This document shows, piece by piece, positions 1-7,749 of a stretch of 64,000 nt of DNA. Location of the stretch: assembly GCF_000521785.1 (NCBI RefSeq), contig NZ_JALZ01000005.1, positions 1 through 64,000 on the forward strand. The letters are read 5' to 3'. This DNA comes from Roseivivax halodurans JCM 10272 (GTDB taxonomy: Bacteria > Pseudomonadota > Alphaproteobacteria > Rhodobacterales > Rhodobacteraceae). Below the pieces are notes generated by a model. That model had not been told where the DNA came from. It saw only the letters and a program-made list of their open reading frames with translations, and ran no database searches. Numbering within the stretch: position 1 is the stretch's first letter; each line of letters opens with the position of its first letter. The translations under genes and the position numbers were made by a program.

Positions 1-830
1 CCGATTGACAGACAGCGCTTGAGACTCTTGCGGTCTCCGCACTGGCGCTCAACACTGCAAATCGACCGAAAATTTCTGGATCAACGCGGCCCTAATCCAG
101 GGGGAAGGTCACCATGAACCAGCCATTCGCGGCGTATCGCAGAAGCGGTCAGTTGGCGAAGATTGGCATCGCGAAGCTGCCTTATACCGGCCATGTTTCA
201 ATCGTTGTGAAGGGCCTCAAAGGAATGAAGCGCCGAAACTGAAATATACGAGATGTCAGCGCTGACGGTCTGAAGCCAAAAGCCGGTCACACCGGACTCA
301 GGTCTCGAGTGCGTCTCGCAGCCGGTAGTATTCGATCGCCGCACCGCCATAGATCGGATCGAGACAGAGCCATTCATGCGGTCCGCCAATTATTGATACA
401 CTTGGCACCAGCTGCGGATGTCGAGTTCTACTCGTCCTCAAGGGCTGTTGGCATAGCGACCGTTCGTGTATCTCACCCAGAGCCACACATCCGGCGCGTG
501 CTGTCGAAATCGCTTTAACCGTGCTAAGTCAAGTCGGATATCCCGCCCAAAAGACCGACACCCCGACGTCAGAGCTCGTCTCGTTGCCGGAGCATTCACG
601 ACAGCAACTGCTCGACGAGAGTTCCGATGCGCTTTACCGGGAAACATTCCCTGATGGTTTCCGAAGCTTGCGTGGTACCGTCGATCCAGACATAGATCTG
701 GACATATAAGCCTGTTTGGCTTGGTTCGTTATCGAGCACGCCACGCTCGTGGTTTTGATGACGCCACGCAGACAGGACGAAGACCGATGAAGTATTCAAG
801 TCCGGTTGATTTACTTAATTGAGCATGCCC
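1..830. other. Gene-poor, lower-GC segment; possible decayed coding sequence
   Basis: No convincing gene is visible in these 830 bases. Short open stretches occur on both strands, and minus-strand fragments at about 799-596, 647-438 and 486-298 have protein-like composition but sit in three different frames with stops between them. This would fit a decayed minus-strand gene, but no family is recognisable and no single alignment supports it. Base composition is visibly lower in GC than the roughly two-thirds GC of the genes after position 1700. The segment may be the edge of an acquired or deleted region. Confidence 0.4.
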
Positions 831-1241
831 TCATCCGGTACCGGCCAAGGGAAGGCACTCCAAGCCATGCTCTTCGGACATTCTAAGGATGGCAGCCGTC
901 ATCTGCATGGCGCGGATTGCTGCGAGAACCTCTTCTCCAAACCGGTCGTCTCCGATGTAGCCTCGGAAGTACTGGTAGTGGTGCGTCTCCTCATGGTTGT
1001 AGTATGGGTTATTGAAAACGCCTAACTTGTGTTTGGCGATGAATGGATCGAGGAGGCCATACCAGAGTGTTGTGAACGTCCCGTCCATGGTGAGGTACAC
1101 GTGCAGGCGCCATGCGTCGGGATCTCGGAGATCGAGATCGTCCAGACGGCGCTCGAACCAGATCAGATCGCCGGGTCCCTTGATGTTCAGCTTTCTAAAC
1201 TTGTGTCGCTCGGGTTCGAACCGGCTGTTGAAGGCTTGCAC
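831..1241 (-). CDS. Hypothetical protein, possibly 5'-truncated
   Basis: The frame encodes 136 residues from a GTG and is rich in aromatic and charged residues, with a His/Tyr-rich stretch (NHEETHHYQYFRGY) in the second half. It has no signal peptide or membrane segment, and I recognise no family. The frame continues upstream to an ATG at 1310, giving a plausible N-terminus (MDQRHQRDWTPGAFW), but two in-frame TAA codons interrupt it just before the GTG. The gene may be a pseudogene of a roughly 160-residue protein whose remaining frame stays open. It sits alone in a low-GC segment and ends in the gene-poor stretch. It could still be expressed from the GTG, but no clear ribosome-binding site is present there. 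Confidence 0.5.
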   Translation of the reverse strand: MQAFNSRFEPERHKFRKLNIKGPGDLIWFERRLDDLDLRDPDAWRLHVYLTMDGTFTTLWYGLLDPFIAKHKLGVFNNPYYNHEETHHYQYFRGYIGDDRFGEEVLAAIRAMQMTAAILRMSEEHGLECLPLAGTG

Positions 1242-1506
1242 GTCCTGTTACATCCCGTGCTCTTACCAGAACGCACCGGGCGTCCAATCGCGTTGATGCC
1301 GCTGGTCCATGTTCCGCCGCATTGAACCCCATTCTACCAGATTACTCGATGGTATGAGCTAATGATCGCTTTCAGGCAGTGCAGTACCTGATCCGTCCTT
1401 GCGTCTTTGGTACCTGAAATACGTGGTGTGAAAATTATGCGAGAACTCAGCGGAAAATTATGAGCGCTGAGCAACGGTAAGTAATTGGTTCTTCTGGTGT
1501 CACTTA

Positions 1507-1553
1507 AAAAATATGGGCTCGCATACAAGCTCTATAGGCGAGCCCATATTTTT
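1507..1553. terminator. Perfect 16-bp-stem bidirectional terminator
   Basis: Arms at 1507-1522 and 1538-1553 are exact reverse complements (AAAAATATGGGCTCGC and its complement) around a 15-nt loop. A-runs on the left and T-runs on the right give a U-tract in either direction. It stands in the gene-free stretch 1311-1699, downstream of pqiC on the minus strand. No gene immediately upstream on the plus strand is obvious. Apart from this and the hairpin at 1618-1644, nothing is recognisable in 1311-1699. Confidence 0.8.
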
Positions 1554-1617
1554 GCGTGGCGCGCGTAACTTTCGCGCCGCGAAAAGGCTTTTAGATCAGC
1601 GCTATTCTGTCTTCACA

Positions 1618-1644
1618 GTATCCCTCACGTCGCCCGAGGGATAC
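1618..1644. repeat. Inverted repeat downstream of pqiC
   Basis: GTATCCCTC at 1618-1626 and GAGGGATAC at 1636-1644 form a perfect 9-bp stem with a 9-nt loop. It lies about 55 bases past the pqiC stop on the minus strand. No strong U-tract follows on that strand, so it may be an mRNA 3'-end stabilising hairpin rather than a complete terminator. Confidence 0.5.
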
Positions 1645-1699
1645 GGCTGTTTTAGAAAGAGACGTTTCGAACTCTACGCCTTTCGCGCTTCGAGGCTGG

Positions 1700-2266
1700 T
1701 CAGAGGCCTCGCCGTGCGATCTGCTCGGCGAGTTGGGTGACAGCTGCGCTCCTTGCCTGCGCGATCGCGGCGGCGGAGGGCTCTTCCGGCAGCGGGACCT
1801 CGATCGCGAAGGCTCCTGACCGGTTACGTCCCCCCTCGTCCGGCGCGACGAAGAACTGCCCCGAGAGGCGGAACTGGCCGGCGCCGGTCGCCAGCATGTC
1901 CTCGAGGCGGACATCGACCTTGGCAGAGGCATAGTCGCGGAAAGGCCATGGCTCGGGAGCGGTTTGCGCACCGGTGATGGCGCCGATGTCGCGCGAGAGC
2001 TGCAAGGTCATCGCCCGCGCCGGATCGTCTGCCCAGAGTGGTCCGAGCGGTGTGATCGCGCCGCCGGGCTCTGCCACGAAGATGTCCTCGGACGCGGCAT
2101 AGGTCGGGAGCTGCACCTCCACGATCTCGAGCGTCTGATAGGCCGAGGCGACGCGCGCGGTGGGCGCCGAGGGCGGTGTCGCGAAGCGGATGTCGCCCCC
2201 GCCGCAGGCGCCGAGAAGGGTGAGCGCCAGGGCGGCGCAGAATGTCTTGGTCGTCATGTCGGTCAC
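1700..2266 (-). CDS. pqiC: PqiC/YmbA-family outer-membrane lipoprotein
   Basis: This is the lipoprotein component of the Pqi envelope-spanning lipid transport system. In Enterobacteria PqiC sits in the outer membrane and forms a ring that contacts the end of the PqiB needle. The 188-residue product begins with a lipoprotein signal ending in the lipobox LLGAC, so the mature chain would start at the Cys near residue 20. The rest is a PqiC-like domain with a DVRLEDM segment and a C-terminal helix (AVTQLAEQIARRGL). The start is a GTG overlapping the pqiB stop (GTGA); an ATG three codons later is possible. It is the last gene of the pqiA-pqiA-pqiB-pqiC operon. Confidence 0.85.
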   Translation of the reverse strand: MTDMTTKTFCAALALTLLGACGGGDIRFATPPSAPTARVASAYQTLEIVEVQLPTYAASEDIFVAEPGGAITPLGPLWADDPARAMTLQLSRDIGAITGAQTAPEPWPFRDYASAKVDVRLEDMLATGAGQFRLSGQFFVAPDEGGRNRSGAFAIEVPLPEEPSAAAIAQARSAAVTQLAEQIARRGL

Positions 2267-5094
2267 CGTCCCAGGATCAGCGAATTGGGGTTGCGTTCGA
2301 TCGTGTTCGCGAGGCGTTCAACCGCCTCCGCGGCCTCGTTGACCTGCCGGATGGCGGCCTGCGTGTCGCGTGTGAAGGGCGCGTTCTCTCCATAGGTGCC
2401 GAGCGTCGCGCCCGCCTGATCGGCCAGGGTCTGCAGCTGCGCCGAGAGGGCCGGGAGCGTCCGGCTGGCTTCCTCGATCGCCCGCGCTGCGTCGCGCGCG
2501 GAGGCGAGCGTCGCGTTGGCGTTCTCGACCAGCCCGCCCTCGCGCAGCTCGGTCAGCGTTGCCTGCAGATCGGCCAGCGCCGCGTTGAGCTCGCCAGGCA
2601 GCGCGCGCGTGCTCTCCTGATCGATGAAGGCGTTGGTCGAGGCGACGAGGTCGGACACCTGATCGGCCAGCACCTCGATCTGCACCTCACCGGCGTTCTC
2701 GACGATGCCGCGCGCCTCCTCGACGATGTCCGGCAGGCCTTGCGCCGCTGCCTCGACGTCTTCGACAGCGCGGATCACCTTGCCGACGGCATCCTCGGTT
2801 TGGATCTGCGCAAGCAGATCGTTCAGCGTCGTGCTGGCGCCCTGCAGCTCGGTCACAAGGCCGCCCACCTGCGTCGGCAGACCCTGCACCTCCTCGCTGT
2901 CGACCACGCCGCGGGCCGAGGACAGGATGCCCCGGAGCTCGGTCGGCACGCCTTGCACATCTTCGCTCGCGATCAGGGTCTCGGTCTCGGTCAGAAGCGT
3001 CTCGGCGGCGCGCAGGAGGTCCGACACCTGCGCCGAGATCGCCTCGAACGGGACGTCCCCGGCCTCGCTCACGACCGAGCGCGCCTCGTCGAGAAGGAGC
3101 GGAAGACGGTCGGTGGCCTCGCCGATCGAGGCGACGGCCTGCTGCAGCGTCTGCACCGTCCCTTCCTCCTCGACCTGCGTGACGACCCGGTTGAGCGAGG
3201 CGCTGGTGGCCTGCAGCTCGTTCAGAAGCGCGGTCACTTCGCTCGGCAGCTGCTGCGCCTCGTCACTGCCGAGGAGGCCGCGGGCAGACGCCAGAAGGCC
3301 GCGCACATCCGAAGGCACACCCTGGACGTCCTCGCTGGCGATCAGCGTCCCGGTCTCGTTCAGGACTGTGCGGGCGGAGGTCAGGAGGGTCGAGATCTGG
3401 TCCGAGAGGTCCTGCAGCGGCACGGAATTGGCGTTCTCCACAAGCGATTGCGCTTCGGTCAGCAGACCCGGCAGGGTCTCGGCCGCGGTACCGACGGTGG
3501 CGATGGCCTGGGTCAACTCGCCGATTGTGTCTTCTTCCTGCAGGCGGGCGACGATGGCGTTCAGGCTGTCGGAGGTCTCCTGAAGATCCGCGATCAATGC
3601 AGAGACCTGGTCGGGGATACCCTGGGTCTCCTGGCTTTCGGCAATGCCGCGTACGGCGGACAGGATGCCGCGCAGCTCGCCGGGCGTGTCCTGCAGGTCC
3701 TGATTGCCGATCAGCGTGGTGGCCTGATTCATCAGGCCGATGGCCGATTGCATGACCTCCTCGATCGGCAGATCGGAGACGCGCTGGAGCGCCCCCTGCG
3801 CCGTGGCGGTCACATCGGTAATCTGCGCATCGGCTGTGGGGATCAGCGGGTAGGGCTCTCCGCTCCGGTCGACCGTGGCGGTTTCGGCGTCGTCGACTTC
3901 CGCCAGCTCCACCTTGAGCCCGCCGGTCAGGATCGAGGCGTTTGTCAGCCGGGCGCGCAGCCCCTCCGCGATCCGCCCGTCGAGGTAGTCGAAGAGCGTC
4001 TCGGCACTGGCGCCTTCGGCCAATCCGATCCGTCCGGGGTTGAGCCGTGCGGTGACGAGCAGGCGCACCTCGCTGTCGCCGAAGCGTTCCTCGTCCACGA
4101 TGCCGGTCAGGCTTGCGACGTCGCCGACCCGGAGACCGCCGAGTTCCACCGCCGCCCCGGTCGAGAGGCCGGAGATGTTCTCGAAGACCATCGCGACATC
4201 CACTGTCGCGCCGTCGCCTTCCACGAGGAAGTCCTCGCGGGCGCTGTCCTCGTCGGGGAAGAGCTCGTATTCGGCGCCACGTGTCAGCGGCTCGCCGCCC
4301 GAGGAAAGCGTCTCGAAGGTGACGCCGCCGGAGATGAGCGAGGCGAAGGAACTGAAGTTCAGCCGTGCCCCGGAGGCGCCGAGAGAGAAGGAGAAGCCCG
4401 AAATGTCCCAGAACCGCGTCTGGGTGGTCACGAGGTCGGCATAGTCCGAATAGATCACCGCGTCAGCGCGCACGCCGGCGCCGCCCGCCTCGATCTCGGC
4501 CGCGTCGACCATGCCGACCTCGACGCCCTTGTAGATAATCGGAGTCTTCGAGGTGGGCAGTCCGTCCTCGGACGCCAGCTCGAACTCGATCCCGTCGGCC
4601 TCATTGCCGATCAGGGGTTCTGCGGCGAGCCCGTCGAACCGGCTTGCCCGCGTGCCCGGCTCGCTGTCCCACGCGCCCTCGATGTAGACGCCCGACAGGA
4701 CCGTATCGAGGCCCGAGACCCCGCGCGCCGAGACTTCGGGGCGGACGACCCAGAAGCGCGCGTCCTGGTCGATATACTCGGCGATGTCCTGCTCCACGCG
4801 GACCGACACGACGACCTGGCCGAGGCCGTTCTCGAAACCGACGTCCTCGACGATGCCAACGCCGATGTCGCGGTAGCGCAGCTCGGTCTCGTCGGCGGTG
4901 ATGCCGGCGGCGTTCTCGAAGGCGATCTCGATCACAGGACCGCGTCCCGAGTAGTTCCGCCACGCGGCAAAGAGCGCGATGGCGAGGGCGATGATCGGGA
5001 TCAGCCAGATGATCGAGACCTTGTCCCAGATGCTGCGCCGCTCCTCCTCGAGAGGCACGTCGCCCGGCTGTCGGTCTGTGTTTTGGTCCGTCAC
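2263..5094 (-). CDS. pqiB: PqiB, MCE-domain intermembrane transport protein with extended repeat region
   Basis: PqiB proteins are inner-membrane anchored MCE proteins that form a hexameric tunnel and needle carrying lipids across the periplasm. This 943-residue product has a cytoplasmic N-terminus, one membrane segment at about residues 26-45 (IIWLIPIIALAIALFAAW) and three MCE domains in roughly residues 50-400. E. coli PqiB is about 545 residues; the excess here is a helical C-terminal region. That region holds three tandem repeats of exactly 123 residues (461-583, 584-706, 707-829), each opening with a motif like LIASEDVQG. The start is GTG at 5094, overlapping the TGA of the upstream pqiA. 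The repeats would lengthen the needle, which is an inference. Confidence 0.92.
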   Translation of the reverse strand: MTDQNTDRQPGDVPLEEERRSIWDKVSIIWLIPIIALAIALFAAWRNYSGRGPVIEIAFENAAGITADETELRYRDIGVGIVEDVGFENGLGQVVVSVRVEQDIAEYIDQDARFWVVRPEVSARGVSGLDTVLSGVYIEGAWDSEPGTRASRFDGLAAEPLIGNEADGIEFELASEDGLPTSKTPIIYKGVEVGMVDAAEIEAGGAGVRADAVIYSDYADLVTTQTRFWDISGFSFSLGASGARLNFSSFASLISGGVTFETLSSGGEPLTRGAEYELFPDEDSAREDFLVEGDGATVDVAMVFENISGLSTGAAVELGGLRVGDVASLTGIVDEERFGDSEVRLLVTARLNPGRIGLAEGASAETLFDYLDGRIAEGLRARLTNASILTGGLKVELAEVDDAETATVDRSGEPYPLIPTADAQITDVTATAQGALQRVSDLPIEEVMQSAIGLMNQATTLIGNQDLQDTPGELRGILSAVRGIAESQETQGIPDQVSALIADLQETSDSLNAIVARLQEEDTIGELTQAIATVGTAAETLPGLLTEAQSLVENANSVPLQDLSDQISTLLTSARTVLNETGTLIASEDVQGVPSDVRGLLASARGLLGSDEAQQLPSEVTALLNELQATSASLNRVVTQVEEEGTVQTLQQAVASIGEATDRLPLLLDEARSVVSEAGDVPFEAISAQVSDLLRAAETLLTETETLIASEDVQGVPTELRGILSSARGVVDSEEVQGLPTQVGGLVTELQGASTTLNDLLAQIQTEDAVGKVIRAVEDVEAAAQGLPDIVEEARGIVENAGEVQIEVLADQVSDLVASTNAFIDQESTRALPGELNAALADLQATLTELREGGLVENANATLASARDAARAIEEASRTLPALSAQLQTLADQAGATLGTYGENAPFTRDTQAAIRQVNEAAEAVERLANTIERNPNSLILGR
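2608..3714 (-). repeat. Three 369-bp in-frame tandem repeats inside pqiB
   Basis: Units lie at 3346-3714, 2977-3345 and 2608-2976 in reading order. Each encodes 123 residues with no length change: an opening LIxSEDVQG-type turn, PxELRGILSSARG, LPxxVxxLLxELQ, a QEEDTIG-type hinge, LPxLLxEARSLVENAG, and a closing QVSDLL...ETxT helix. Protein identity between units is moderate, so the duplication is old. A diverged fourth unit may begin at 2607. Confidence 0.85.
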
Positions 5095-5741
5095 GTGGTT
5101 CTATCCCGTCTGTTTCGTCTGGCTGTGTCCCAGATGAGCCTTGAATCGAAGCTCTGCGCGGAAAGCATCGTGAATACAACCGACAGCGCGAAGGTGAGCG
5201 CCGCCGGGCCCGGCTGGATCGACGCCACCGAGGAGAGCTGCACGAGCGCCGACAGGATCGCCACGACGAAGACGTCGATCATCGACCAGCGCCCGATGAA
5301 TTCGACCACCTCATAGAGATGCTGGCGTTTCTGGGGAGCGACGTGGCTGCCTCGCCGGGCCGATATCGCAAGAAAGGCGATTGCGAGGAATTTGCCGATC
5401 GGAATGAGCACGCTTGCGATGAGGATGATGGCGGCGATGCCATAGGCGCCGTGGGAGGCGATCTCGACAGCGCCCCCGACGATGGTGCTCGAGGTTTCCT
5501 GCATCAGCGTGTCGGTCACCAGCATCGGATAGAGGTTGGCCGGAATGTAGCAGGTCAGTCCCGCGACCCACCATGCCCACACCCGCTGAAGGCTGCCGGT
5601 GTCGCGCGACTGCAACCTGGCGCCGCAGCGTTCGCAGCGGTCGTGGTCCGGCGTCCAGACGCGGGCGCAGGCGCGACAGGCCACCAGTCCCGCCTCCCGG
5701 GCGGTCAGCCGCGGTTCTTCGGAGTTTCCAGGGATTTCCAT
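5091..5741 (-). CDS. pqiA: PqiA-family membrane protein (second half-length copy)
   Basis: This 216-residue protein corresponds to one half of the E. coli PqiA inner-membrane protein, which contains two such modules fused. It opens with a zinc-ribbon-like pair of CxxC motifs (CRAC at 22-25, CERC at 36-39), followed by about four hydrophobic segments, including one with CYIPANLYPML that is typical of the PqiA family. It overlaps the upstream half (5705-6361) by 37 bases and the downstream pqiB by 4 bases, so translation is probably coupled. Its job is presumably to feed lipid to, or energise, the PqiB tunnel; the mechanism is not established. Confidence 0.88.
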   Translation of the reverse strand: MEIPGNSEEPRLTAREAGLVACRACARVWTPDHDRCERCGARLQSRDTGSLQRVWAWWVAGLTCYIPANLYPMLVTDTLMQETSSTIVGGAVEIASHGAYGIAAIILIASVLIPIGKFLAIAFLAISARRGSHVAPQKRQHLYEVVEFIGRWSMIDVFVVAILSALVQLSSVASIQPGPAALTFALSVVFTMLSAQSFDSRLIWDTARRNRRDRTT

Positions 5742-6361
5742 ACCGACCAGGTGCAGAGGTAGTTGTCGTTGAAGAGGACGATCACGACGAGGACCGAGAA
5801 CATCCAGAATGCGGGGCCGAAGCCGATTTGCGCGAGGTCCGCGACCTTAACCAGAGCAACGGCGCAGCCGATGGCGAAGATCTCGGCCATCGCCCAGGGC
5901 TTGAGCTCCTGGCTCCAGCGGAAGGCGCGGCGCGCCTGCGCGAACGGCTGACGGTCGAAGACGATGGGCGTCAGCACGTAGAGGATGAGCAGCATCCGGA
6001 TCAGCGGCACGATCACGATCATCGCGGCCGTCCCGAGGCCGAGCGCGGCCATCGGCCCCGAGCTGAATGCGGTCGCCGCATCAAGGATCGAGGCGCTGTT
6101 GCCGAGGCCGAGCCGATGGATGTCGAGAAACGGGAAGAACATCGCCGAGACAACAAGGATCAGCACGGCCAGCGTCAGGGCGATGATCCTGAGACCCGCC
6201 TTGCGCTTCGGCGCGATCAGAACGGTGTGGCACCGGTCGCACACCGCACGCCCACCCGTCTCCGGCATGCGCGCGACATAAAGCGCATCGCAGGACGGGC
6301 AGGCTATCAGGTCCTCGAGCGGGCGTCCGAAGGCGGAGTGTATGTGCTGCGTGTCGGGCAT
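5705..6361 (-). CDS. pqiA: PqiA-family membrane protein (first half-length copy)
   Basis: The 218-residue product is the N-terminal-type half of PqiA. It has two CxxC motifs (CPSC 21-24 and CDRC 41-44) forming a likely metal-binding knuckle, then hydrophobic segments from about residue 57 onward (IIALTLAVLILVVSAMFFPFL and three more). It is the first gene of the operon, and its 3' end overlaps the second half-copy in another frame by 37 bases. Together the two products would reconstitute a full PqiA. Confidence 0.87.
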   Translation of the reverse strand: MPDTQHIHSAFGRPLEDLIACPSCDALYVARMPETGGRAVCDRCHTVLIAPKRKAGLRIIALTLAVLILVVSAMFFPFLDIHRLGLGNSASILDAATAFSSGPMAALGLGTAAMIVIVPLIRMLLILYVLTPIVFDRQPFAQARRAFRWSQELKPWAMAEIFAIGCAVALVKVADLAQIGFGPAFWMFSVLVVIVLFNDNYLCTWSVWKSLETPKNRG

Positions 6362-6526
6362 TGCGATCCGTGGCTCAAACCCGAACGAGTGTTCAGGCTA
6401 TGGGACGGGAAGTCCAGTCTTGGCAGACTGCGCACCCCGGGGGGAACGCATCTCCGCTGCATGGACTGACCCCGGACCAGCTACGTAGGATCGAGCGCCC
6501 GAGTTTCACCCAGGGAGCACGTTCTT

Positions 6527-7609
6527 CTAGAGTAGGACTGCTTGTCCCGTCCGGGCGGATTCCTGCGCGGCAAGGCCCATCGCCACCGCCCTGGCGCCGT
6601 CCTCAAGCGTGACCTCGACCTTTCCCTGCCCCTGCAGCACGTTCAGGAACCGCTGATGCTGATAGAAGGTCGAGCCGTTGTGATCGCCCGCCTCGAGCAG
6701 CGTCGGGTCTACCGGCACGTCGAGGATCTGTTCGCCCTTCGGGTTCCTCGGGGACAGGACGAGTTGGGGCACTGGCGCGGGACCAAGCCCTTCCGGCCAG
6801 AAGCGTGTCGGGCCGGGGACGAGCGCCTCGATCTTGCCCGACGGGCCGACGGCGCTCAGGTGCTCCTGATAGCGCGAACCTTCGGCGAACATGCAGAGCT
6901 CGAGCATCGCCCGGGCGCCGTTGTCGAAGTCCACGATGACGTAGCCGTTGTCCCAGATGTCGGGACGGTTGCCCTGATATTCCTCGGCGGCATGGTTCAC
7001 GTCCCCCGCGGCGGAGGCCATGACGCGCACCGGCTCGGCGCGCAGGATCAGGCGCATCAGGTCGAAGAAATGGCAGCACTTCTCGACGAGCGTGCCGCCC
7101 GAGGTGGCGTTGAACCGGTTCCAGGCCCCGACCTTGTCGAGGAAGGGAAAGCGGTGTTCGCGCACGGTCAGCATCTTGATGCCGCCCGTCGCTTCCTCGG
7201 CGCGATCGACCATCATCGCGATGGGGGGCATGTAGCGGTATTCCATCGCCACCCAGATCGGCGCGGGGTAGTCTCTGGAGAGCTTTGCCACCCGCTCGGC
7301 CTGCTCGGACGTCGTGAAGAGCGGTTTTTCCACCAGCATCGGCAGCGGTCGGCGTGCAGCGATCTGCTCCATCTGGTCGACATGAACGTGGTTCGGCGAG
7401 GCGATCAGCAGGCAATCGAGCGCATTGCGTTCGAGGATCTCGTCGATGGATCCGACCATCGCGGCCTCGGGGGCGAGCCCTTTTGCGCCATTGGCCATGA
7501 CCGGGTCCGGTTCGAAGATCGCCTCGACCCGCGCGTCACCCAAAAGATGGATGTTTCGGATGTGCTCCTGGCCCATCATGCCCGCGCCGATGATGCCGTA
7601 GTTGATCAT
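6527..7609 (-). CDS. Gfo/Idh/MocA family oxidoreductase
   Basis: This is an NAD(P)-dependent sugar- or cyclitol-type dehydrogenase of the Gfo/Idh/MocA family. The 360-residue length and N-terminal Rossmann motif (YGIIGAGMMGQEH) are typical, and EKPLF near residue 110 is the family's EKP motif with the catalytic-region Lys. The start was set at the ATG giving MINYGIIG; the frame is open 38 codons further but that extension is Pro/Arg-rich and unlike the family. It is transcribed away from the monooxygenase operon at 7750, with a palindrome in the shared intergenic region. The sugar-type chemistry suggests the cluster's substrate is a carbohydrate derivative. The exact substrate is unknown. Confidence 0.88.
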   Translation of the reverse strand: MINYGIIGAGMMGQEHIRNIHLLGDARVEAIFEPDPVMANGAKGLAPEAAMVGSIDEILERNALDCLLIASPNHVHVDQMEQIAARRPLPMLVEKPLFTTSEQAERVAKLSRDYPAPIWVAMEYRYMPPIAMMVDRAEEATGGIKMLTVREHRFPFLDKVGAWNRFNATSGGTLVEKCCHFFDLMRLILRAEPVRVMASAAGDVNHAAEEYQGNRPDIWDNGYVIVDFDNGARAMLELCMFAEGSRYQEHLSAVGPSGKIEALVPGPTRFWPEGLGPAPVPQLVLSPRNPKGEQILDVPVDPTLLEAGDHNGSTFYQHQRFLNVLQGQGKVEVTLEDGARAVAMGLAAQESARTGQAVLL

Positions 7610-7675
7610 GCCTGCCTCTCGCGTCGCCTCTGGCCGTGGCCCCGGGGACCGCGACTCGGGAAAATTGATACAGCA

Positions 7676-7689
7676 TTGATGCACATCAA
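7676..7689. promoter_or_regulatory. Palindrome, candidate operator
   Basis: TTGAT-GCAC-ATCAA is a perfect inverted repeat with a 4-nt spacer. A weaker outer pair (AGCAT at 7672, ATGCT at 7694) brackets it. It lies 66 bases upstream of the divergent oxidoreductase start and 60 bases upstream of the monooxygenase start, in an AT-richer patch, where a regulator could control both transcripts. No regulator gene is next to it, so the binding protein is unknown. Confidence 0.4.
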
Positions 7690-7749
7690 GGACGATGCTA
7701 CGCAAGGGGCAATCCGGCGACATCCGGAGATTCGCGAAGAGGGAGAGCC

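Noticed and set aside
298-799. A single decayed minus-strand gene
   Set aside because: Fragments lie in different frames and match no family I know, so no pseudogene call was made beyond noting the possibility.
2242-5316. A 1024-codon open frame on the plus strand opposite pqiB
   Set aside because: It mirrors a high-GC gene with strong MCE motifs on the other strand; its translation is low-complexity Arg/Asp/Gly/Leu-rich with no family.
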